Part shown: one piece after another, positions 50,401-63,429 of the stretch
Layout: each line of letters begins with the position of its first letter
Numbering within the stretch: position 1 is the stretch's first letter
Source of the DNA: Brachionus plicatilis
Lineage: Eukaryota; Rotifera; Eurotatoria; Ploima; Brachionidae
Reading direction: 5' to 3'
Assembly (NCBI GenBank): GCA_010279815.1
Contig: QEOQ01000552.1
Coordinates: forward strand, 693,869 to 757,868
Length of the DNA: 64,000 bases
Notes under the pieces: generated by a model
Told to the model about the DNA's origin: nothing
Database searches by the model: none
Seen by the model: the letters and a program-made list of their open reading frames with translations, nothing else
Position numbers and translations under genes: made by a program

Positions 50401-51442
50401 CCAAAAACTATTTTTCAGACATTGTAATGCGGTGTTTTATAGCCGAAGGAGTCGTTCATAACCACTCAATATATGTCGCAGATTTAGTTGAAGAAAAAGA
50501 AAGACTATTTGAAGTAAATTTATTTTTGATATATATTTAAAGTAATTTTTTAAATTTTATTAGAGAATTCCGAGTCAAAATAAAATTGAAGAATCAGAAA
50601 TGCAAAAGAGTCCAGAAAATCTTCGAATCGCTTGGAGATATGGACAGCAAGCTCCACCACAAATCAAAACAGAACCAAGTGCAAAATCTTTTCAATCGAA
50701 TTACTTTGTTATGAATAAGCTAATGCCGAGTGATGAAGTCTTTTCATCTTCAAATATCAAAACATTTGAGTGTGATGAAAAAATTTTAAGTGAATCATCG
50801 CTTTATTCAAATTTAAGCAAAAAAATAACCGAGCACATTGATTTAATAAATTTAAATGTAAACAAAACAAAAGAATACAATAATTTGCTTCGAATAGGTA
50901 AAAAATTCTAGAAATTTTATTTAAATTGAATAAAAAAACTATTTTTTAAAGTAATTAATTCAGCTGGGGGACTTGTATGGAACGATTTGTGTTCCATTAG
51001 TGAAGAATATTCAGTTGAATTATGCAAATTCCTGCTTTATTTGCGCCAATTGATGAGACATTCTTTGGCCGTATGTGTAATTACACTGCCTAATGAAGTT
51101 GTACAAAATAAAGATTTGCTTGAAAAATTTTCACATTTGAGCGACTATACATTTTTATTAGATGATTCAAGCCGAACTGTTTCGCGATTGACTAATACTC
51201 AATACGATGGCCTTTTTCGGCTGACAAAATTACCCCGCCTCAACTCCCTCAATTCTTGTTTTACACCTGAAACTCTAGATTTGGCGTTTTATGTCAAAAA
51301 GAAAAGGTTAATTGTCGAGCAAATGCATTTACCGCCGGACATTGATGAAAATGATGACTCTCAAAAAGGAAGAACCAGCACATCAGTGACCATGTCCTGT
51401 AGTTCCTCAACTTCAACCGCATCTCATAAATTAGATTTTTAA
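47494..51442 (+). CDS. ELP4: Elongator complex protein 4
   Basis: Four exons (47494-47668, 50356-50513, 50564-50897, 50952-51442) total 1158 nt, 385 aa. It matches the PAXNEB/ELP4 family: GTRTSLHNNQLLTPIGIPSI, GGGLPVGGICLVGQD (degenerate Walker-like loop), ENLRIAWRYG, LAVCVITLPNEVVQNKDLL, LPRLNSLN, LAFYVKKKRLIVEQMHLPPD and the C-terminal HKLDF, close to the vertebrate KHLDF end. ELP4 forms the ELP4-5-6 hexameric RecA-like ring of Elongator, which modifies wobble uridines of tRNAs. Intron 1 is 2.7 kb, by far the longest in the window, and carries a decayed repeat and a LINE fragment. GLRX3 starts only 148 bp after the stop on the same strand. Confidence 0.93.
48430..48800 (-). repeat. Decayed dispersed repeat, copy 2 (in ELP4 intron 1)
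   Basis: Collinear, on the minus strand, with 2437-2568 plus 3134-3350, but without the insertion that splits that copy. Shared words include AATTTGCATAACTGA, AATATTATGGTAT and TGACAAAGGATAAACAAAA. Both copies encode the degenerate string LEYYG.N.DEK. The longest shared stretch is about 200 bp. Confidence 0.6.
48890..49112 (+). mobile_element. LINE reverse-transcriptase fragment (in ELP4 intron 1)
   Basis: The frame reads KNSAVQSILKLKYDTHSNIL, then HQALNKLRLLPVSNSFLVD and YKAVFESRYIE before a stop. A preceding shifted frame ends NIKRIQVIQ. The pattern RIQ..QN.A.R.ILKL.YDT...L is typical of the thumb/C-terminal part of Jockey/CR1-type LINE proteins. Only this 3' piece remains. Confidence 0.6.
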
Positions 51443-51590
51443 GTTTTTTGTATTTTTATTTAAATAAAAAAAAATAAGGCTTTTAATTATTTTATCGATT
51501 AAATGTTCAGTTTTGTAATTAAAGCTGTCAAAATTCAATTTTTGTAACAAAATTTATTTAATTAATTTTTTGAAAAGATTTACTCTCAAA

Positions 51591-53009
51591 ATGGCTGTAT
51601 ATCACAAGCTGGAAAAAACTGAAAATTTTCAACAATTTTTAAATGATAATAACAAGTAGATATTTGAAAAAAATTCAATTAGATTTAAATTTTGCTACTT
51701 AGCTTATTGGTTGTGTTATTTTTTGCTGCCCACTGGTCCGAAGAATCAAAATTAATGAGCAGTATATTACAAGAAATGTGCAAAGATGAGGCAAGCAAAG
51801 TGTCTTTGAGAGCACTAGAGATCGAAGCAGAAGACTTCGAAGAGATATCAATAAATTACGGCGTTGAAGCTGTTCCAACATTCATTCTTGTCAAAGTAAA
51901 GAATTTTTTAATAAAATTTTTTAAAATTTTTTTCAATTTGCTTATTTAGAACAAAAAAGTTGTGAATAAATTGAGTGGAGTAGACCCGGTTGAATTAAGG
52001 AAGAGAATCGCTCAATCTTTGCAAGCTACGCCGAATGTGGCTGCCCAGAAGCCTGAAGTAAATTTTTTAGAGACTTATTCAAATTAATAAATAAATCAAA
52101 TCAAATCAAGGGCTTAAGTGAACGATTGAATAGATTGATAAATCAAGCACCAGTTGTCTTATTCATGAAAGGAAGCCCTCAAGAACCAAGATGCGGTTAG
52201 CTGAAATTTTAGTTTTTTTTTTCATAATAATTATTCAAATTATATTGTAGGATTCAGTCGACAATTGATTGAAATATTGAAGAATAATGATGTAACATTT
52301 AGTTATTTTGATATTTTGTCTGATAATGAAGTTCGTGAGGGTTTGAAAAAATATTCCAATTGGCCAACTTATCCACAACTCTATGTTAAAGGGTAAAATA
52401 ATAGAAAATAATTAAATTAAACGACAATTATTAATTATTTTCTAATAGAGAATTAATCGGAGGTTTGGATATTGTTAAAGAACTAGATGCATCAGGCGAG
52501 TTTAAATCAATGGTGCCAACCAGAGACGATTCATTAAATGAAAAGTAAAATTAAAAATATTTTCTGAATGGAAATAAAAAAAGTTTATACAAAAATCAAT
52601 TAGACTTAAGCAATTGGTAAATAAGTCCAAAGTTATGCTTTTCATGAAAGGACGCAAAGAGGAGCCCAAATGTGGTTTCAGTAGACAAATAATTGAAATA
52701 CTTAATGAAACTGGGTACTCTTAGAAATAGCCTCAATAAATAATTTCTGATTGATTTAAATTTTTTAGAATTAAATTTGAAAGCTTTGACATTTTGAGTG
52801 ATGAAGAAGTAAGACAAGGATTGAAGGAATACTCAAATTGGCCAACCTATCCTCAGCTTTATGTAGATGGTATTCTAATAATTTAAATTAAATCTTTTGC
52901 TTATTTATTTAATTTATGAATTTAAGGTGAACTAATTGGTGGTTTAGACATTGTTAAAGAACTAAAGCAAAGTGGAGAACTAGAAGCTACCATTCAAGCA
53001 AAAAAATAA
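51591..53009 (+). CDS. GLRX3: Glutaredoxin-3 / PICOT, multidomain monothiol glutaredoxin
   Basis: Nine exons (51591-51655, 51703-51895, 51950-52057, 52111-52195, 52251-52392, 52449-52544, 52604-52714, 52769-52869, 52927-53009) total 984 nt, 327 aa (human 335). An N-terminal thioredoxin-like domain is followed by two monothiol glutaredoxin domains, each with the CGFS iron-sulfur/glutathione site ([13 protein letters not shown] and [13 protein letters not shown]) and the NWPTYPQLY and GGLDIVKEL motifs. GLRX3 binds [2Fe-2S] clusters and BolA2 in cytosolic iron trafficking. The thioredoxin domain reads [11 protein letters not shown] at the usual active-site position and has no cysteine there, so it is redox-inactive. 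A polyadenylation signal is at 53047-53052. It lies 148 bp downstream of ELP4. Confidence 0.95.
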
Positions 53010-53584
53010 GAAACAATCATCTATTTTAGTATCCATTATTTTTTCTAATAAACTTTAAATATCAAATTTAGTCAATCTAAAATAAACAATACAGAATTTA
53101 AAAAATCCATTTCAAAAAAATTTAAAAAAATAATAATTTAAATTTTTTTTATGTATTTTATCAATATCTTTTAATATTTAAATACTCTTAATTCATAGGA
53201 AAAAAGTAAAAATAATTGCTTTTTAATTAATATGAAATGTTGAATTCAAATTCTGCTAGGATTTTGATTTGATGATTAGGATTAATTTTGAATGAATTTT
53301 TCTTTAAATTTTTTCAAACAAGATATATTTGAATTTTACCACTTTCAATAAAAAAAAACATGCTCCAAAATTACCCTCAGCTCATTTTTATGCAAACCTA
53401 TGTGATTTTGAATAAAAAAAAAAAACGTGATTTTTATTAAAAGTTTATTTTTGAGTTTTAATTTTTATAAAAATTGAAATTTAGATATTCTTAAATGATT
53501 ACAAAAATTACTGCAATATATTTAGATTATAAAATAATTGACTGAATAAAAAGATTAAATTTTCCATAGTAAAAAGTAAACCAT
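53010..53584. other. Convergent 3' flanks of GLRX3 and the nucleoplasmin-like gene
   Basis: AT-rich. It contains AATAAA at 53047 for GLRX3. No other feature. Confidence 0.5.
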
Positions 53585-54282
53585 TTAATTTCGTTTTCTT
53601 TTCGTTGGCTTTTCTTCAATTTCAGCTTCTTCTTTTTTGCCATTTGCTCCATTCACATGGTCTCCATTTTTACCATTTGCCATTTTGCCATTTTTAACTC
53701 CATTTTTGGCAGCACCATTCTTTTTACCTTTGGTCTTTTTGTTCTCTTCTTCCACTTCTGCTTCCTCGTCCATTTCTTCTTCTTCTTCGGCAGCACTATC
53801 TTCTACGTCGCCGTCAGAAGTTGTCATTATTGTCGGATGCTCTTCTTGTTCGGGTAACTCGATCACATGATTGCAAGTCAAAAACACAGGACCAGTTCCT
53901 TCTACTAATTTGAATTCAATTTGAGCATTGTGATCATTGGCTAAGGTCAAATCCATCCCTGAGATGACGTCATTTCTTCCTAGGGTCAGCGAAAATATTG
54001 GCTGCTCAAATTCGCTATCTTGGTATCCTTTAGCTTTTACAGCTACTAAATTACGTTCGCTTTCAACTGCTTTGGCTCCTAGAACTGCAGTTTTCAAAAT
54101 CAAAGAGTTAAGAACAAAATCAGTATCTTCATCGTCTTCTAATTCCATGATGTCGGCTGCTTTCCATATTTTTGATGGTTGATCTTTGTTAAGCTCACAA
54201 ACTTAAATAAAACATTTCATTAAAGGAAAAAAAAAACAGCCATTTAAATTTAATTACCCCATAGGAACTTTTGAGTGGCCAT
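53585..54282 (-). CDS. NPM-like: Nucleoplasmin-family histone chaperone
   Basis: Two exons (54282-54258 and 54201-53585) total 642 nt, 213 aa. After MATQKFLW the core reads VCELNKDQP, then LNSLILKTAVLGAKAVESER, VAVKAKGY, PIFSLTLGRND and GTGPVFLTCNHVIELPE. This is the five-fold nucleoplasmin core fold with its GSGPV-type hairpin. Residues ~120-145 form the acidic histone-binding tract (EDSAAEEEEEMDEEAEVEEE). The C-terminus is a Lys/Gly/Asn-rich stretch (KNGAAKNGVKNGKMANGKNG) ending in a nuclear-localisation-like KPTKRKRN. It probably stores or chaperones histones in the nucleus or nucleolus. The vertebrate NPM1 RNA-binding C-terminal domain is absent, as in invertebrate family members. Confidence 0.85.
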
Positions 54283-54541
54283 GATAATTATTTTTTACTT
54301 TTTTTGAAAAAAGAGATTATCTAAAAAATAGTTTAAAGCTTGAGCCAAACAACAAAGATTTTAGATTGAAAATATTAAAGCTTCGCTCAAAAAAAGTTTT
54401 AAAATTCGATGATTTTGTTAAATAATCTGCAGTAAAATAAATTTTGTTGAGATTTCAAAATAAAAAAAATACATTTTTAAATTTTATTTAAAGATTAAAA
54501 CTGCGTGTTAATTTTTGTAAAAAGTTGATTAAATTTTGTCT

Positions 54542-55992
54542 TCAGGCTTCAGTCACATTTATTTTAATTGGTCTTTGGTAATCTTCAATCCTTGGCGGCA
54601 GCAATGGTCTTTTGACTGACACGCTCGGTCTATGCTTTACACCTCTCATCTTCAAATCTTCCAGATCCAAATAGTGGTCCCAGAGATTGTTCAAAAAGTC
54701 TCTCATTGCCATCGAGTTTGAGTTCAGTGCGATCATCTTGACCATGAAAATGACATCTATACTGCAGACATCATTAAAAAAGAGCTCAAAATTGTCCATC
54801 AACGATAAACCAGTTTTTTCCATCAAAAAACTGTCGGCCAAATCATGGGTTACATCTTCGCTAAAGTAATAGGCTGCAGTGTACGATCGATTTAGATCTT
54901 TTTTTGGATTCAGCTGCAAAGAATTCAGCACAAGGTTTCGCCTATAGGGTCTAATTGTCAGTAGGAGCCAGTAAAGAATACTCAAAATGGTAAAAAAAGC
55001 TAAAATTACTAGCCAAAACCAATAGGCAATAAAAAAAATTTCGTTCAACAAGTTAACAGACAGTGAACAAACAAAAGTAACATGGTTTTCTTTCTGAAAA
55101 GAATGAATTTGGGTGGTGCATAGAACTCTTTTGGGAAAAAATTCATTCAAAAATTTATAGCTATTCCCATAGATTCGTTCTACAAATAGGACACCATAAG
55201 TAAAATAATTGAAACCAAGCATGACAGTAAGGAGCCAAAAATTGAACAATATATTAGACAAATATACCAGTTTAACTAATAAATATGGTGCAAGCAGAGG
55301 AAAAGTTGATTTTCTTTTTAGATTGGGAAATTTTTTTCTCATTTTGGCCATGTCAATTTCCCGGTCGTGCTCGTTTTCTTCAAAAATTTTTTGACGAATG
55401 TTAAATTTTTTGTTCAAATAAGATTTTTGTTTAAGAAATGTAGACCTTAAATGTTCATTAATGCTGTCAATAGCCTCTTGGGTCTTTAGCCAATTTGAGC
55501 TCTCTTTGTACTCGTTCTTGTACATTTCCTTGATAATTTTCTTTGTCACAAAAGACAAATCAAAACCATTCAGATAAATTACAAATTTCCACACTAAACC
55601 GGGAAGTCTGTAGAGCGAACTAAGAAAAATTAGCAATGGTACAAGCCATTGGTAGAAGTAGTATCTGGTCGGTCTCTCAAAATCCAGTAAAGTGTCCTCT
55701 TCATCTTTGACCGCATAAGTTCCATTCATCCAGCAGCTTTAAGAAAAAAATCAACATTTTTTCTAATTAAAAATTAAGAATACATAGAATGTATGTAATT
55801 GGAAGTGTGGCCATTGAAGCTTGATCCAATCGCGCATTCAATTGGGTTCCCGTAATACTGCTTGCCAGACAAAAGTGCCAGGTAAATTGAAACAGCAGCT
55901 ACAGTAATTAGATTGTGAAGGCGATCGATTGGATCATCATTGAAATTCTGAAATATAGATGATACTTGTTTGGTCAAGTCTTGAAGAATCAT
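54542..55992 (-). CDS. Innexin (gap-junction/hemichannel subunit)
   Basis: Two exons (55992-55784 and 55736-54542) total 1404 nt, 467 aa. It has four membrane segments. The first extracellular loop carries PIECAIG and ICWMNGTY cysteines, and the second has RVLCTTQIH and TFVCSLSVNLLNE. Two Cys per loop is the innexin/pannexin rule. The conserved YYFYQWLVPLL, matching the innexin YYQWV signature, is at the start of TM2. A basic Arg/Pro-rich C-tail (VSVKRPLLPPR) follows TM4. Innexins form gap junctions in protostomes and support an invertebrate source. The first in-frame ATG (55992) was used; a TTG two codons earlier was ignored. Confidence 0.93.
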
Positions 55993-58900
55993 ACTCAAAT
56001 TTTATCTCCCGTATTTGGAATTTTGTTAAATAAAAAAAAAAGTTTAACCATTTTGAAATATATTCTTTAAAAAATTAAATGATTTATCTAGCTTTTAATT
56101 GATTCAAGAATTCAAATTGTGTTCAGAAATTTAAATTTTTTGTTTAGTTGATGGAAAATTTCAAAGAGTTTTAGTATTCGTCTCAGAATCAGCTTTTGTA
56201 GATAAGATAAAAATTGCTGTGATGAGCTAAAGGAAAAATTTCGTTCATTTATTTTTTTGGCTTTTTTTTCGAAAGTTTCAAGAATTAAATTTGAAAAAAA
56301 AATTATTTTTGATTCATAAATAAATTATTTCATCATTTTAAAAAAGTTTTCAAGCATAAAAATAACCTATACATTTAAAAAACAATTGCTGGTCCTCAAT
56401 TTGGTGTTTTTTCTTTAGCTGACCAAACTTTAAATCAAACAATTCAGTGTACTAATTAACGAGAAAACTTGAAATTAATGATTTTTAAATCGAGAAAACT
56501 ATTACAAAATTTAATTGCACAAACTGCCTTCTGAGCCGTGTGACCATGCAATTTGAAAAGTGAAAATGAAGCAAATTGCCCAAAAATTTGACAATTTTAA
56601 AATTTGCTAAAAAGTTGTGATAATTTGTTTGGATTTTTTTGAAAATATGAATTCGAATATTATAAATTTTTAATTCAAGTTGTTATATAATTAACAAAAG
56701 TCCTCCATAATTTTAAATGCTGCAATTTAAACATTATAAATCGGTAATAATAAAGGCAAAATTAAAATGCGAAATTAATCGATGGATACTGTGCCAGGGT
56801 GTTTGTGTTTTTCGATAAGATAAAGTTATTTTTTTCTAGATAAGGAGACCAAATTAAATATTCTCTAGAGGTGTTTTTTATACAACTATTTTATTCAATT
56901 AATTTTAATTACGTACAGTGAATACTTTAGGATACAGTAGGCTCTCAATTTATTTCTGAAAATTGCATAACCTTTGCTGTAAATTTTTGATATTTAATGA
57001 ATGGAAGATTTAAATTTTAAAACAATTTCTTGCCCGTGAGTTATGCAATTTTGGTACATGAACAAAAACAAGGCGAATAATTACAAATTCCTCATTAATT
57101 TTTGGCATTGTCGCTTCGATTGGCAAATTTTAACAATTTAGATGTTTGTTTACACGAATAAAATGTAAAATTGTTATTAAATTCATTAGTTTTCGAAATT
57201 GGCTCCAAATTAATTTAAATTATAAAAAAATTAAAAGGAAAAGATTCCAAATATCAAGATATTGTAGAAACGTCTCTGTTGGATTTCAATTATTTTCAGG
57301 TGAGCACACAAATGTGACTCCAAACAAGTAATTTAGTTGTAAAGGACTTGTTTTTAAAGAATTTTTCATTAACAGAAAAAATAAGTAATTTTAACTAAGC
57401 ACATTGAAAATTTTCCAATTAATTTAAATGACTATGCGCCCGGTTATAAAATTCTACCTGTCAGATCTTAAAATCTTTTCATAATATTTAGAAAAAGGAT
57501 TATAAATTTGAAATTAAGAAAAAAACGCGTTCAACACATTAGGATACAGAATTTTTTACATCTTAATCCATTAAATAAAGCATTCTTAATAGACCTGAGT
57601 GTGAAGAAAAGATAAATCCTTTATTTAATGCATTTGAGTTGTGTCAATTTTGCATCTAAATAATCCTGAAGCGCGTATGTTTTAAGGAAGATTTGCCATT
57701 TATTTTTTTGATTAGAAGATTTTCCATTCAAAATTTCTGTACCAATTTTATACTCTTTATTAAGCAAACATTGCTAATATTTTGGATTGCTTTTTATTTA
57801 TTTATCGGAGTGAACTGGATTTCTGCATTTAAAGTTTAACCAATTCAATTCTTATCACTTGAGAATATTTTTTTAATAAATTCTGCTCAAAGATAAATAT
57901 CTTAAGGACAAGGCAATTTTATTGAAGGCCTAATTAAAAAAAAATGATCTAAAAAACTTTTCCAATCTATGATATTTAACTTTTCCTATTGTTACCCTCA
58001 ATAAATAGCTCACAAAAAGCTATTTAAGATAGCCATTGTGTAACATAGTATAAAAATTGAGATCATTAAACACGTAAGCAATTAAAAATAAATGACTATT
58101 TAGGTTTTTGATTGCCGGTCATATTTAAAAAAAAAAGTTTAATCAATAATTTTGCAAAAAGGTTTTAAGAGCATTTAATATGTTTATTTTAAAAAATTGA
58201 ATAATATTTTTTAGATTAAGATTTTCTTTTATTTTAATGCTTTATTAATTTATAGTTCTAATCACGCAACATTCACTCATTTTACTTTTAACTTAAATCA
58301 CTTTGGAATAATTGAATTAGTTCATGGATACGAATTTTTTTGATTAAATAATTATTAACAATTTAGATCTACATATATTTAAGAACATCAGATAGAAATT
58401 CAACAAATATTTCTTTAAGAATATTGAGCCGATTAGTTATTCTTTATGGCAAAACTTTCAGAGTAAGTTTAAATAGTTTTATTTTAAAAGAACATTGCTA
58501 TTTTTCCCATTACAAGACAGGGAATAAACTATAATCATTTTCTTTTAGGCTTGAGAAATAGATGTTTTTATTTTTTATTTTTTTAAGTAATTTAGAAAGA
58601 TCAATGGTAAAATTTGGAAAATTAACGAGCCAATTTTATTTAGATTTTTTCTAAAGAAAAGATTGATTTTATTGTATGAAGCTCTTTTAAATTAACTACT
58701 ATGATCAACTAAAATATCAATTGTTGTATATTTATCAATTTTCTAAAGATTTTAGAGCGAACTGTGAGAATAATTTTTTTTAATCTCAAAATGCTGTCTT
58801 TAAAACATCCTCATTCAAATTAAAATGACTTTTAAATGCGGTAAAATTTGATAAAAATTCTACAATACATTTTGTTTTAGAGCTATTTAATTAACAAACT

Positions 58901-61900
58901 TGTTGTTTGTTGATAAAATTTTTGATATGTTTCACATTCAAGTATAAAAATCGTTTATCATAGAAAATGTTTTTTCTAAACTAATTTCCGCTAACATGTT
59001 GGAAATAAAAGACGAAATTTAATTTAAAAGAATTGGTTTTTAATTAAGATAAGATCTTCTTTAATTTGAGCTCTATCCAGACATTTAGAACATTACTTTC
59101 AAATAAATATTTGTTAAAAATTACAATATTGAAAATAAATCTTGATTCGTTTATTTTATTATATAACACTTTTTTTTTCTATTTTTACCAAAGCAAACAT
59201 ACACACTAAAGCACGAAATTAACGATTTTAAATGATTTTTTCATTTAATTCAAATTAATTTTTTATTTACTGGAATTATTGACTATAGGCAAAACTGTTT
59301 GCCAATATTCAACACTCCAGCTATTACATTTAGGTATTATACTATCGAGTTTCTTAGTCGAAAAATTTTAATTAAAACTTATTTAATTTTTTCTTAATTC
59401 CGGTATCTTGGTTCAACAATTGACTCAAGCTGATTTGTTTTGTGACATTAATTTAAAGCTTTTAATATCGTACCTGATGTTTAATTGGAGATTATGTAAC
59501 AATCAATGGTAAAAATTGCCTCTTGCTCTGGGTACTTCGATTGGTAATGAGACAATATTTGTTTCTTTCAAGCTAAGTTGTTTGATTGTCAAACATTGAA
59601 AAAGGTTCGATCATTGTTTGATGCTAACTGTCTGATTCAGTTAAATATTCAAACAGATTAAGGAAAAATTAAAGCCTCTAATTAAACCGTAATTCAAAAC
59701 GTATAATTCTCAAATATAAATATTTGATTTTATGTTTTCTCTGGTTATAAAATGTTTTTACCTAAGTTAAATGAGCTAAATTTGCCAATATAAGATGGTA
59801 GTTTAAAATTCTGAAAGAGCTAACAAGGAATTTTTCTATGTTTGACAGTGAAAACTTATCAGAAAATTGTTTAATAAATTATTTTAAGATTGGCATTGTA
59901 TTGTGTATTTTAGAGAAACAAGTTAACTTTTTTATCAACTAGCAAAAATGGCTATAATATTATGTTAAAACTAAAATGGAAAAAATTAAAAAAAGTAAAA
60001 TTGGTCAAAGAGAATACTAAGTTGAAAAAAGAAAAAAAGCAAGACAAATGTAGCTGAATATACTCTATTTAAGTTAATGGATGTCAAAGAAAGTTTTAAG
60101 TATATGCTTAAAAGTTAATTAAAAGTTTAAACTGAAATTATTCCATGATTCAACTAAAACTTTGAATAAAAAAGAACTTCAAAAATCTAATTAGAAGTTT
60201 TAATGTAAATTTTAATGAAATATTTTAAGAGTCTTTATTTAAATTTGAAAAAAGTTAAAAATTTAACAACAGCTTTGTTAAAATCAACTCTTTAACAATG
60301 AATACAAATAAGGCAATTTCAAATTTGAAAGATTCTTTTATAGGTAAGCATCGCGTATTTTTATTCCACTGAACACTTGAAATTTGTACCGGTATAATTT
60401 ACAGTTAGTGAAAAGTGGAAAATAAAAATTCTTTTCTCTAGAATTCTAAAATTTAAATTACGATACATTTGCTTTTGAGGGCAATTAAATATTGAAATCA
60501 AAATAGCTGGTCTACTTTTTTATATTGAGTAGTAAAGAAGCATTATTTTGAGATCGGGCTAACTTTCAGATCGAAATTTAGACTTCCTTGAATTTTTTAG
60601 TGTAGTTCTGAGGCCATTGTTTTAAGCATTAAAACTTAACAAATAATTCTGAACAAGTAGTAGCGCTTCCAAATCGAACTTCTAGTCCTAATGAAGTAAA
60701 TTACAGCAAATAATCTAATTTTAAATGCTGATGTCCTTTGTTGAATTAGATTTCGTAAGATTTATGTAATTTTATTTGCCACTTGAATTCATTGAGTTTT
60801 AAAACAACTAATACAATTAATCAAGTTGTTTTAAAATCAACTAACAAATTTTGTTAAAGCAAAAGCAATAGCTCTTTATGATCGTAACAACCAAGTACTT
60901 TAGCCTAGGTACTAAACATACCCTCATCCCATTGAAAAAAATTTACACATATCACTTTTCAAAATCGAAGTAATTCGTTAATTCTCTTAGGAGAGAGAAA
61001 AGCTTTTGGAAACCCGCAAAAATTTTGACAAATTTTCAATTCCAACCAAATTCGAAATTTATTCCTAACTCAATCACTCAAATTCCATGTTATATAACAT
61101 TTTATCACATGCATGTATTTAATCTTACATTTTATTACATTTTTCTGTTTTCAGACCTTTTTGTTTATAAAATTTTAAGGTTGCTTTACCATAATGCAGC
61201 TTTTTTAAAGATAAAAATATTTTTTTTTGTCAAGCAACTAACATAAAGCCAAGTATTTTAGATTTTTTTAGGCTTAAACTTTATTTAACTGGTTATTTTT
61301 AAACATGAATATCTTTATTGTTTGTTTATTTTTTACTGCAAGCTTAAATAATATAATTTATATTAAAAAAATATAATACCACCACCATCATTGAGCATGA
61401 ATTAATTGACAATTAAAAAGAATAAAGGCTAAAGTTCAAAAATATTCACGTAGGATTTCTTTTTTGCAGCTTTAAATTAAACAATTTCTAACTTATTATT
61501 CTAATCCATTCAATTATTTTGTTTATTTAATATATGGCAACAATGTTTTAAAAAAGGACTACTATATAAACGACTCTAACTTTTTTAATTTAAATAAAAT
61601 TTATTTTTATAAATTGATTTAATGTAAGGATAGATCAACTCTTGGTTGTAAAAATAATTTTTTGTCTTAGAAAATTTTGGCAACCAAAAAATTTTAAATT
61701 AATTAAATTTTTTAACTTTGTAATTAAGTAGGATGTAAAAAAAAAACTTTTAATTTGTTTAAATTTTAAATTTTTTATTTATTTAGTCTTAGATAAATTT
61801 TAAAACAAACAAGATTACTTTTTTGTTTATTTCTAAAGCAATCAAGTAATTAAGTTAAAAAAATATATAAAACAATTTATTAATTTTAATTCTATTCGAA

Positions 61901-63074
61901 TTTTAATCAAATATTTTAGTATTTAAGAATATGTTAAGCTTGACTTAACCGTCTGTTTATAATTAATATCTTTAATCTTGGGATTAATAAAAACATCTAC
62001 CATTGTGCGGGTTCGGACGTGGACGCGGATACAATAATTCAACATTTGATCACTGACAAGACAAAAAAAGTTTTTTTTTTTATTAACTTTTCATATTAGA
62101 TTCAAATCCAATTTCAGCTGAGACGAACATGTTCATGTTACCACTCAAAATTTATATAAATTTGAAAAATAGAATTTGTATTAACACTTTTATTCTAAGC
62201 CACTATTCAGTATAAAAGACAAAGGTAAATAGGTAGGGAAAATTTTAAACAAAAAAAAAGATAAAGAAATCGTTTGATCACAAAAAATGAAAAATAAATA
62301 AATATTTTAAGAGAGCATGTTTAATGAAAAAAAAATATTTAATAAGATAGAGGAAAAAAAATGTCCAAGATGTCAATTGATGTCTATTTTTTTCGGCTAT
62401 TTTTAATCAAGACTATGTATTGCAAATATTTACAAAAGCTTTATGGGGCGTTTAAACATTTTAAAATACATTACCGCAAGTTTTTTTATTTTTAACAATG
62501 AAAAATGTGTGGGTAAGAATAGAAAAAAACAATTAAATTGTCTATTCAAATGCATGTCCTAGAATCCGTTTATCCTTTGAAATGAATGCAAAGCCAATAT
62601 TTGAATTCAAAATTCTATCCGTGTTCATACCCAAGGTGAAAACTTTATTTTGAAACAAGAAAAAAAAGAACAATTAAATAAATCATTCAAGTGTTTTTTT
62701 CTCAATCTGCTCAGTTTTTTTTTTAATTTAGCAGCGATAGAAAAAAAATTAATTAAAAGGCAAAAACATTAATTTTAAAATAGAATTTTGTGATTTAACT
62801 ATTAATTAAAATTTTTTAAATTAATATGGATTTTTTTATTAAAACAAGGTTTCGTTTTTCAACTTAAATTGATTTTAGATTTCAATAGAATGAAGTTTTT
62901 TGTTCAAGCTCAAATGAACGCTAATAAGTACTTCTAAAGGTTCATTCACGAATAGATGATTGAACATTTTTATCTTTTTAAGACATATCATTATTGCAAA
63001 TACCAAAGTCTATTTATTTATTTAAATCATTTAATTAAAATGGGATTAGGATTTTTGGCCATTGTAACAAAGAC
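55993..63074. other. 7-kb gene-poor region
   Basis: No conserved coding exon, tRNA or repeat was recognised on either strand. The few open frames (for example around 57146 and 61025) are low-complexity. A short patch at 62008-62045 reads GFGRGRGYNN on the plus strand, and a less AT-rich patch lies at 62560-62640. Either could be an exon or UTR of a gene extending beyond the window, but nothing joins them. Confidence 0.45.
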
Positions 63075-63429
63075 AAGATGTAAATTATTCTGGAGACTAT
63101 AAAAAATTTTTTACTAAGGCCAGAAAAATTGTCTAGCCCGAGGCTAAAAATGCACATCACAGCAGACAATCAAAAAAATTTCATATGAGATAAATTTAAA
63201 TTTTTNNNNNNNNNNNNNNNNNNNNNNNNNNNNNNNNNNNNNNNNNNNNNNNNNNNNNNNNNNNNNNNNNNNNNNNNNNNNNNNNNNNNNNNNNNNNNAA
63301 GATGTAAATTATTCTGGAGACTATAAAAAAATTTTTACTAAGGCCAGAAAAATTGTCTAGCCCGAGGCTAAAAATGCACATCACAGCAGACAATCAAAAA
63401 ATTTTCATATGAGATAAATTTAAATTTTT
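63075..63429. repeat. Direct duplication flanking a gap
   Basis: The 131 bp at 63075-63205 recur at 63299-63429 with only one or two differences in poly-A/T lengths. The N run lies exactly between the copies. This may be a tandem repeat or a false duplication from unmerged haplotypes or contig ends. Confidence 0.9.
63206..63298. other. Run of N (sequence gap)
   Basis: 93 unknown bases bracketed by two copies of the same 131-bp sequence. Confidence 0.99.

Noticed and set aside
53637..53870. Plus-strand frames opposite the nucleoplasmin acidic tract
   Set aside because: Their Phe/Pro/Ser-rich translation is the reverse complement of a Glu/Lys-rich coding run.
62008..62045. GFGRGRGYNN as an RGG-type exon
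   Set aside because: Only about 18 codons before a stop, with no convincing splice sites or neighbouring coding text.
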